This document shows positions 57,652 to 64,000 of a DNA stretch of 64,000 nt, one piece after another; the first letter of the stretch is position 1, and each line of letters begins with the position of its first letter. The position numbers and the translations under genes were made by a program. This stretch comes from Galeruca laticollis (lineage: Eukaryota > Arthropoda > Insecta > Coleoptera > Chrysomelidae). Under the pieces are notes generated by a model. That model saw only the letters and a program-made list of their open reading frames with translations. It was not told the DNA's origin and searched no databases. The stretch is from the NCBI GenBank assembly GCA_963921935.1, contig OY998175.1, positions 178,967,262 through 179,031,261 on the forward strand, given 5' to 3'.

Positions 57652-58902
57652 CGAGGATGTATTGATATCTAGTTAGCCTAGACCCGTTCCATGCATAAAC
57701 AAAATATTGCGTTACCACAGCAACGAACAATAACTTATTAGAAGTGTCAGTGTAAAGTTTGACGTCAAAAAAGTAAACCTGAGTTATGCAATAAACTAAA
57801 CGAAAAAAGATGTCCACCGAAATTGTGAAAATCGAAAAATTGGAGTATCGAGCCATCATCAAGTACCTGTATTTAAAAGGGTTAAGGGATCAATGTCCTT
57901 CGTATGCGACCGTGAAAAATTGGACTGCAAGCTTCAAAAGAGGTAAATTTTCCATTGAAGATGATGACCGATCGGGAAGGCCAGTTTCTGTGTCAGTCCC
58001 CGAAAATGTCGATGCAGTTCATGACATGATTTTATCAGACCGTCGAATTGGGCTAAAACGGATATCTGAAGCACTGAATATTTCATATGAACGCGTTCAT
58101 CATATGGTTCACGTCAATTTGGACATGAGAAAAATTTCTGCAAAATGGATACCCAAATGTTTGAATGTTTACCAAAAGCGTGCAAGGGTAGAAGCATCGC
58201 GTTCGATCTGTGCTCGATTTGAAAACGATGTAGACTTCTTAAGCCGAATTGTTACTATGGATGAGACTTGGGTACATTTCTACGATCCAGAAACAAAGCA
58301 ACAATCGATGGAATGGCGACACTCTGGTTGGCGAAGACCTAACAAGTTTCGTGTCCAAAAATCTGCTGGAAAAGTTCTTGCTTCAGTTTTTTGGGATTGC
58401 CATGGAGTAATCATGATTGATTTGTTGGATAAGGGTAGAACAATAACTGGAGATTACTATTCGACATTACTGACCACTCTACGGGAAAAAATTAAAGAGA
58501 AAAGACACGGAAAGCTATCCAAAGTTGTTTTGTTTTTGCAGGTCAACGCCACTGGACACAAATCTCATGTTGCCATGCAAAAAATTCGTGATTTAGGGTT
58601 TGAATTACTAGAACACCCCCCTTATTCACCAGATTTAGCTCCGTACGACTATCATCTCTTTCCTGAACTGAAAAAAGTTTAGAAGGTCGTCAATTTTCTT
58701 CCAACGAGGAGGTAATAAAAGCTGTGGAGGTCTGATGTGCAAAGCAAGAAGAAACATTTTTTTTGAAAGGTCTAGAGACGTTGCAGGTTCGATGTAATAA
58801 ATGTATCCAATTAAGAGGAGAATATGTTGAGTAATAAAATATTTTGACATTGAAATTTTGTTTGGTTCTATAGTAGGCTAAAAATTTTTCAATATATCCT
58901 CG
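57652..58902 (+). mobile_element. mariner transposon, 1251 bp, TA target duplication
   Basis: It starts CGAGGATGTATTGA and ends with the reverse complement type TCAATATATCCTCG; TIR similarity extends ~28 bp (shared TTAGCCTA). TA flanks both ends (57650-57651 and 58903-58904). Complete in length for a mariner. Confidence 0.9.
57810..58834 (+). pseudogene. mariner transposase (DD34D), inactivated
   Basis: ATG 57810. The N-terminal HTH seems short by about 10-15 residues between KYLYLKGLR and DQCPSYATVKNWT. The linker WRHSGWRRP and first catalytic motif VTMDETWVHFYDP are present. The second catalytic Asp is changed to Val (LQVNATGHK, codon 58542-58544). The third, in PYSPDLAPYDYHLFP, is kept, with the DD34D spacing of 34 residues. 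A frameshift at about 58678 ends the main frame at 58682. The tail (EEVIKAVEV, a TGA in place of Trp, then CNKCIQLRGEYVE) continues to TAA 58832-58834. Restoring the lost base would give about 341 codons. Confidence 0.9.
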
Positions 58903-59495
58903 TACACTATTGGTCTAATAAAACTCCAAACTTGATGCAACAAGATTTTAACCGGGATCGCTGGTCAGTTAACGTATGGTGTGGGATTTTAGATGGTAAA
59001 ATTATAGACCCTTTTGTTTTTGATTAACATTTAAATGGCGAGCGTTACTTAAAATTCTTAAGAGATGAATTACCTATATTATTAGAAGATGTTCCTTTAG
59101 CAATACGGCAAAATATGTAGATACAACATGATAGCTGCCTAGTCCACTTTACAAATGAAGTGATGCATTTTTTAAACCAACAATATGAGTATAGGTGGAT
59201 AGGAAGAGGTAGCATATACCCATAGCCGCCAAGATCTCCCGACCTTACTGTGTTAGATTTTTATCTATGGGGTTGAATTAAAGATTTAGTATTTCAGACA
59301 AGACCTGGAAATAGAGCAGATTTTATTCAACGAATACAAAACGCAATCGGCTTGTTCAAGAAAAAAATTTTAATGTAATAATCGAAATAAAAACCCATTT
59401 TAAACGGATTTCCAAAATTTTAGATTTTTCCGCGAACGTTTAAGCCCTCAAATTAATTAAAGAAATTGGAATGAACGAAAACGGGGCGTGGTTAC

Positions 59496-59516
59496 CTGTG
59501 ACGTCACACTGCATAT
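59496..59516 (+). promoter_or_regulatory. CRE-like promoter motif upstream of the transposase gene
   Basis: CTGTGACGTC followed by ACACTGCATAT, 135 bp before the ATG at 59651. It contains a full TGACGTCA palindrome (ATF/CREB type). An almost identical 21-bp block lies upstream of the convergent nuclease gene at 63035-63055. Confidence 0.5.
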
Positions 59517-59650
59517 GCTGTACCCAACGTTTGAAACGCCGTGAGTCGAGAGATGTGTCAGTGTACTGTGTATATTGTAAGTACTTATCGTATTGTGTGA
59601 GAAACAAAACGCTAACTGTTGACTGTACTGTTTTGTTATTTTATTGTATA

Positions 59651-61614
59651 ATGAGTGAGAAAAAAGTGGTAAATAAATACCGTTTGGTTCCCGGCTGCCC
59701 CAACACATCCAAGAATGCGCCGGAAAAATGGTTTATTAATGTGCCCTCTGACATTAAAATAAGAAAAGTTTGGCAGACAGCAATGAGTCGTGAAGTTTTT
59801 GTATCTAACAAATCGCATGTGTATTGCTGTGAAGATCATTTTAAAGTAAGTTATGGTATCCTTATACAGTAACATCGTTATAAAAATATTGAAAATATTT
59901 CCTGAAACATAATCTCAAATTCTCTCTCGCGTAAATAGGTATGTAAAATAAAGATATTCTACCAAAATCCTTATTTTACGAAAGCTCGTGATTAGCTAAA
60001 AGAATAATAATAATTTCATAAATAATAACCTAAACGTGATTTTAAAAAAAAATCGTTGGAGCTGAAATAAATTAAATTAATAAAAAATTTCTACTTTCTG
60101 CTATTTCTTTATTTCATGTAACGGTTTAAATATATTTAATAACAAAATTTGTATATTTTTGAAATTAGTATTAGTAGCGTTTAACACAAATCATTTGTTT
60201 TAGGTAGAGGAAGATATAGAAAATTATATGTACATTAAAACAATGAACAGTGGAATAGTTAAACTAAAACCTGGAGTAGTACCGAGATTTTTTTAATGTC
60301 AAAAAAATAGAGTCTCAACGCATAGTTCAAAGCCACGGTCACAGTTTTTACCAACCAAAGCACAACAATCTGTCATTACGACATTGTTAGGCTCAGAAAA
60401 TAGAACCTCTGAAGAGAATCAAGTAGACGAAGAAAATCAAATGGATATCGGACGAATGGAACCTATATCTCGAGAAATAGGGGTTCAGGCTTGCATTAAG
60501 GCTTATGTACGTTCCAAGGCGATTCAATGCGATAGCGAGGGGTTTTATTCGCTAAAAATGACTAAAAAGAGAAAATGCACTAGCAATGATATTGTCCCAA
60601 AGAAATCGCGAATGGAAAAAGACGGAAAACCCATTAACGAAGAGTTTTCAGTATCCACTAGCGGTTCTTCTTTTACATTTACTTCGTCAGAATTAAGTTT
60701 GTCAGATCCGAATTACTCACTTCATCTAGACAATAATAGTTCAGAAGAAATACAGCAGAGAACATTTTACTTGATAGAAAAAAATCCAAAGCTTTATTTG
60801 GGAGTTCCGAGTAATTCATTATTTGTTGTGGACTTGTTAATTAAAAAATGTGAGCAGGACAAGCTTGATATCTTTTTAACATTAAAAAAGATCAGACTGA
60901 ATTTACCTTATAGGATATTAGCAGACGATTTCGGGGTGCCACTTTCCAGAGTATGTAGCATTATACAAAAAACTATACCGTTATTAGCCGGTAACCTTTA
61001 CCCATGTGTGCAAAGGATGTCCCTATCTGAAGTTAAGAAAAAACTTCCTATTCCCTTCAGACGCAGATATAAAAATGTGCAATGTATTATAGACTGTTTT
61101 GAAATTTCGATTCAAAAACCAAGTGATCCAATTTTACAGAGTCTTACTTGGTCGGAATATAAAGCTTGCAATACAATGAAATATTTAATTGCATGTTCAC
61201 CAGATGGCTTAATGTCTTATATTTTTTTTGGTTTTGGAGGTAGAACTACAGACAAGATGATTGTTGAAGAATCGACATTTTTAAATTTATTAACCAGGCG
61301 CTGAGGTAATGGCAGATAGAGGCTTTAAGCATCTTGAAGATATACTTACAACTAATAAAAATAAACTAGTTAGGTCGCTATCAGTTTTATCTGGACAAAA
61401 AAGTTCTAAGGAAGAAGTTAAGGAGGCAAAACGAATTGCTAGCTTGAGAATTCACGTAGAACGAGTAATATCTAGAGTAAGGGAGTTTACCATTCTTCAA
61501 CCACATGCTACGGGTAACTTGAATTTAGTGAAATACTTGGATCTAATAGTGCAAATAGTTTGCGGAATAATCAACATACAAGTAAACATGATTTTTCGGT
61601 TATTGGGCTCTTAA
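59651..61614 (+). pseudogene. THAP + DDE_Tnp_4 transposase (PIF/Harbinger-ISL2EU type), two exons, three lesions
   Basis: Exon 1 (59651-59845) encodes a THAP zinc finger (LVPGCPNTS, VPSDIKIRKVW, YCCEDHF) and ends AAA-GTAAGT. Exon 2 starts at 60204 after TTGTTTTAG in the same phase (VEEDIENYMYIKTMNSG, LKPGVVP). The first THAP Cys is Arg (RLVPGC). TAA at 60294-60296 interrupts exon 2. The HTH (LNLPYRILADDFGVPLSRVC) precedes the DDE domain: Asp in IIDCFEI (61091-61093), then after a 1-nt frameshift near 61295 Asp in VMADRGFKH (61315-61317) and Glu in IHVERVISRV (61459-61461). All three catalytic residues survive. It should cut and join the element's TIRs. Confidence 0.8.
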
Positions 61615-62929
61615 TCTCTACGACAAATTCCTCGTTAATAGCGTCAGGGGAAGCACCAACTAGTGGATTTTTTTGCGACAGAAAGATTCCTGTTATAAAA
61701 AAGTTTTGTCCAGTTTTCATTTCAAGTGATTTTAGGATCTCAGTTTCTAGATTTAATCCTCGTATCATTGCTTTTGTCTGAAACAATTTTGCTCCTAAGA
61801 TGCCTTCTACTAAGCAACCGTCTAAAAATTTACATTTTGTAACATCAAAAGCTTTTGATGCGGTAATACGCCCATATCTCATTTCCTGGCAAATGTTACT
61901 ATCACTTTGTCCTCGAGTATCGTGTTCCACTTCTAAAATTAAATTGGCGCTGATTTCTTCCAATAACAAGTTGTTTCTGTGGAGGAAGGCTCCTCGCTAC
62001 GCCTATGTAACCACATTAAAAATGCCACTTCGTGCTTACATCCTCCCTCCGAAGCTGGACAATCATGACATTTTGCTTCCACCACTATCTTATCTTTGGT
62101 ATTAATTGAGCAGGATACACTGTAATTCCTAGATTTTATTTTATGCTCTGGCGTGATTTTCGCTTTCAGTTCACAAATTGCTCCTTGTTGTTTCAACTGA
62201 ACGTAACCAATGGTGCTATCATCATAACTCTGTCTACCAGATCTGAAACAAAATAATTGATAACATTAAGAAAAAAGAATTTAATGCCTTGGCTATTTAC
62301 TTAAAGAAATATAGTTTTTACACCTATTTCGCAACGTTTTTCCAACAAATTGTTGACTATGATTATATTTTTTGTTAGAAAATGCCTTTTTAATATTATA
62401 ATGCATTGTAAAGGACATTATAAACACCTGCCAAACTAGAAGTCGGTAAAAATTCACTCGCAAGGTTTGAACAGAACGAACGAACTAGCAAGAGGAACTA
62501 AATAACTTCTTATGAAAAATACGGAATTTCAAGTAAAGCATCATTGTTTAACTTTAACGCCATGTATAGCTAAAACTACTCGACTTTTTGAGTACAAATA
62601 ATTTTGTTTTCAGGTGGTTGAATAGAACAACACAAGCACCAAAATATTAGTTAATTTAAGAGTCTCGTTTCCATAAGATTACTTATTGCCATGTTTTTCA
62701 GTGTATTTTAATAAAAAAGTGATGAGATGTTTCATTCGACTCTGCGTGACCGTAAAAACCATAAGTTAAAATATTGAATTCATTTCACTTACCTCTGCAA
62801 TGGTATTCCTCGCATTTCCACACTTATAAAGTCTTTATTTTTATTAAAGTAGTCCATCACCATGAAGATATCGACTTCAGGTAAATTTGCAGAATCTGCT
62901 TTAATAAATCCATTATCTACTGAATACAT
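61571..62929 (-). pseudogene. SWIM + YqaJ-type exonuclease gene, two exons, one frameshift, truncated
   Basis: Exon 1 (62929-62793) starts MYSVDNGFIKADSANLPEVD and ends in phase 2 before GTAAGT. The intron is 550 bp. Exon 2 starts at 62242 after TTTGTTTCAG, and the phase matches (codon AGA across the junction). Exon 2 gives a SWIM-like C-x2-C-x6-C-x-H (CHDCPASEGGCKH), LHRRSEEPS and CYWKKS. A frame change near 61960 leads to the YqaJ PD-(D/E)XK nuclease: RYGRITAS, GLNLETEI, VGASPDAI (Asp) and VVEIKSP (Glu-x-Lys). The C-terminal part is missing and the frame ends at 61571, overlapping the transposase 3' end. Likely a DNA-end-processing partner of the transposase (inference). Confidence 0.8.
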
Positions 62930-63411
62930 TTTTAATAGCAAAAATCACTAACACTTTCAACATTTAAAGATATTGCAGCTGGAACCAGCTTACTTACGTG
63001 AAACGCAGCAGTGTACTGCCGATATCAGACCCCAATATGCAATGAGACGTCACAGTCGGTTCTGCTGCTTTTTAACGGAGCGCCATTTTCAACCTTTAAT
63101 ATCTAAGTAGTGGAGAAAGTTCAAAAGCTGAAAATTTCACCAGTTATTTTAATGATTCAGTTTTATAAAATAACGTAAGAAAAACCGAGAAAATATGTCA
63201 TTGATAACAAACCCATTGACAGTATTCCCTGTATTTTATACCACGCAGTGATTAAATATCTGCATCGAAAAAGATGGAAAGCATTTCGAGCAGTAGGTAT
63301 CTTTAGGTTACTTTACTAGGTCAATGTAGTTTATTTTTGCTGTTTCTCTTATGTAATTAATTGTTGGTTTTATTGTTACTATGATACTGAGTTTGTCAAA
63401 ATCCTATTTTT
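62930..63411. other. Promoter side of the minus-strand nuclease gene and subterminal spacer
   Basis: Contains the CRE-like motif (63035-63055) and a GGCGCTCCGTTAAAAAGCAG stretch upstream of it on the minus strand. No coding sequence. Confidence 0.45.
63035..63055 (-). promoter_or_regulatory. CRE-like promoter motif upstream of the nuclease gene
   Basis: On the minus strand CTGTGACGTC followed by TCATTGCATAT, 106 bp before the ATG at 62929. Differs from the block at 59496-59516 at only two positions. Confidence 0.5.
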
Positions 63412-64000
63412 ATGTATACCTATTTATTCTCGTATCTTCACTTAGAAAATAGATATTGAGATGGGGTTCTTACCATTTTATTTTAAATTCCATCCTATTT
63501 CACGTAGGGGATTAAAAAACATAGCGTCACATTTGAAGACTCCCAAAAAAATTGAAAACAAAACAATTGTTCAATCATCACCACCTAGCGACCGTTAGGC
63601 ATTAAATTCCCTGTCAAAATACATAAAGCGGACCAAAAGTTATAAGTTTAATTGAGTCAGCTTTCCCACTCACCCCTACCATTTATTTTACAAGATAGAG
63701 GAAAAAGTACTGGAGCATACTTACGTAAAGTGATCTAAGGATTACGAATATTTAAATTTTGTGGTACTATAACGGTACATTTAATATAGAAAAATGATAT
63801 TTTGTGTTATTATTGTGAACTACGCCCTCTAGCGGTGGATTAGAAAACTTGAAAATAATCTCCAGCAGTTTTTCGTATACGAGTTTGTAATACAGATTTT
63901 TTTCTCTAAGCTGTACGATGAACAGTTTCTGAGATACAGCGAGTTACCTCTCTTAATCAAACACTCGGTACAATATTTTGCATGTTAAGCCGGGTCCAGA

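Larger units (their letters stand above)
57189..59370 (+). pseudogene. IS630/Tc1-like transposase (DUF4817-type HTH family), split by a mariner
   Basis: Left part: FENALIAAREYALRYL, VLGYIAADPQVSVRKLTYEL, RFHPYCVLLH, WLKDMLNENPIFLSNLMWFDKARFSSNGYVNRHN (in two overlapping blocks; the D-E-A motif has become D-K-A). The mariner lies at 57652-58902. Right part: HYWSNKTPNLMQQ, RWSVNVWCGI, DHLNGERYLKFL-like, IQHDSCLVHFTNEV (second Asp), RWIGRGSIYP, PPRSPDLTVLDFYLWG (third catalytic residue) and FIQRIQNAI near 59353. Removing the mariner and one TA copy restores the codon phase. At least six stops; dead copy. Confidence 0.8.
56449..63973. mobile_element. Two-gene DNA transposon (THAP-DDE_Tnp_4 transposase + SWIM-YqaJ nuclease), ISL2EU-like, ~540-bp TIRs
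   Basis: Bases 56449-56990 match the reverse complement of 63412-63973 (GTTTGATTAAGAGAGGTAAC, CATCGTACAGCTTA-like, GGATGGAATTTAAA, CATCTCAATAT, GAAGATACGA) at roughly 75-85%. Inside are a plus-strand transposase gene (59651-61614) and a minus-strand two-exon nuclease gene (62929-61571) that converge. Pairing of a DDE transposase with a YqaJ-type protein is known for ISL2EU transposons of the PIF/Harbinger supergroup; that assignment is from memory. An IS630-like transposon split by a mariner fills 57180-59370. No target duplication is clear at the outer ends. Confidence 0.75.

Overview
The window reads as AT-rich eukaryotic DNA from an insect (a beetle or hemipteran would fit, but the sequence does not settle it). 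There are no operons, rRNAs, tRNAs or CRISPR arrays. Almost everything recognisable is a transposable element (TE), mostly broken, with at least three nested stacks of insertions. The only non-TE coding sequence I can support is a short first coding exon on the minus strand (44577-44720) with a clean splice donor, plus a candidate 19-nt microexon of matching phase 24 kb downstream (20003-20021). Much of the window may therefore be intron of one host gene.

Layout. 1-1672: gag/pol remnant of a Ty3/gypsy-type element with a -1 frameshift site and a deletion fusing reverse transcriptase (RT) to the integrase tail. 4524-7340: IS630/Tc1-like DNA transposon with ~200-bp terminal inverted repeats (TIRs), hit by two solo LTRs in opposite orientation. 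7369-9493: Penelope-like element (RT + GIY-YIG) with 209-bp inverted ends carrying hammerhead-like folds. ~10130-13379: RTE-type LINE (endonuclease + RT). 13418-14341: 0.9-kb Penelope derivative with perfect 160-bp inverted ends and a hammerhead. 14416-19370: Tc1-like, two antisense LINE remnants and a short TIR element. 21915-22760: tandem ~351-bp repeats, each with a hammerhead. 23655-32735: hAT element containing an LTR retrotransposon (24680-30843), itself containing a second hAT (26836-30604) with a perfect 8-bp target duplication. 34300-43580: LTR-element leader, DDE_3 transposase, SWIM fragment, solo LTR, pogo-like and piggyBac-like transposons. 45163-55897: large element with ~0.7-kb inverted repeats and an eroded gene with a nuclease-like domain and a Cys cluster, split by a BEL/Pao retrotransposon (46311-53061) whose integrase is itself split by a THAP-bearing insertion. 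56449-63973: element with ~540-bp TIRs carrying a THAP + DDE_Tnp_4 transposase and a convergent, spliced SWIM + YqaJ-nuclease gene (ISL2EU-like organisation); its left side holds an IS630-like transposon split by a mariner.

How the parts relate. The most system-like locus is 56449-63973: two converging genes, a shared ~21-bp promoter motif containing a TGACGTC core upstream of each start, and long TIRs, i.e. a two-protein transposon (transposase plus PD-(D/E)XK exonuclease). The second theme is three sequence-distinct hammerhead-like motifs, all in elements bounded by (TA)n tracts. Family names rest on motif recognition by eye; no database search was possible.
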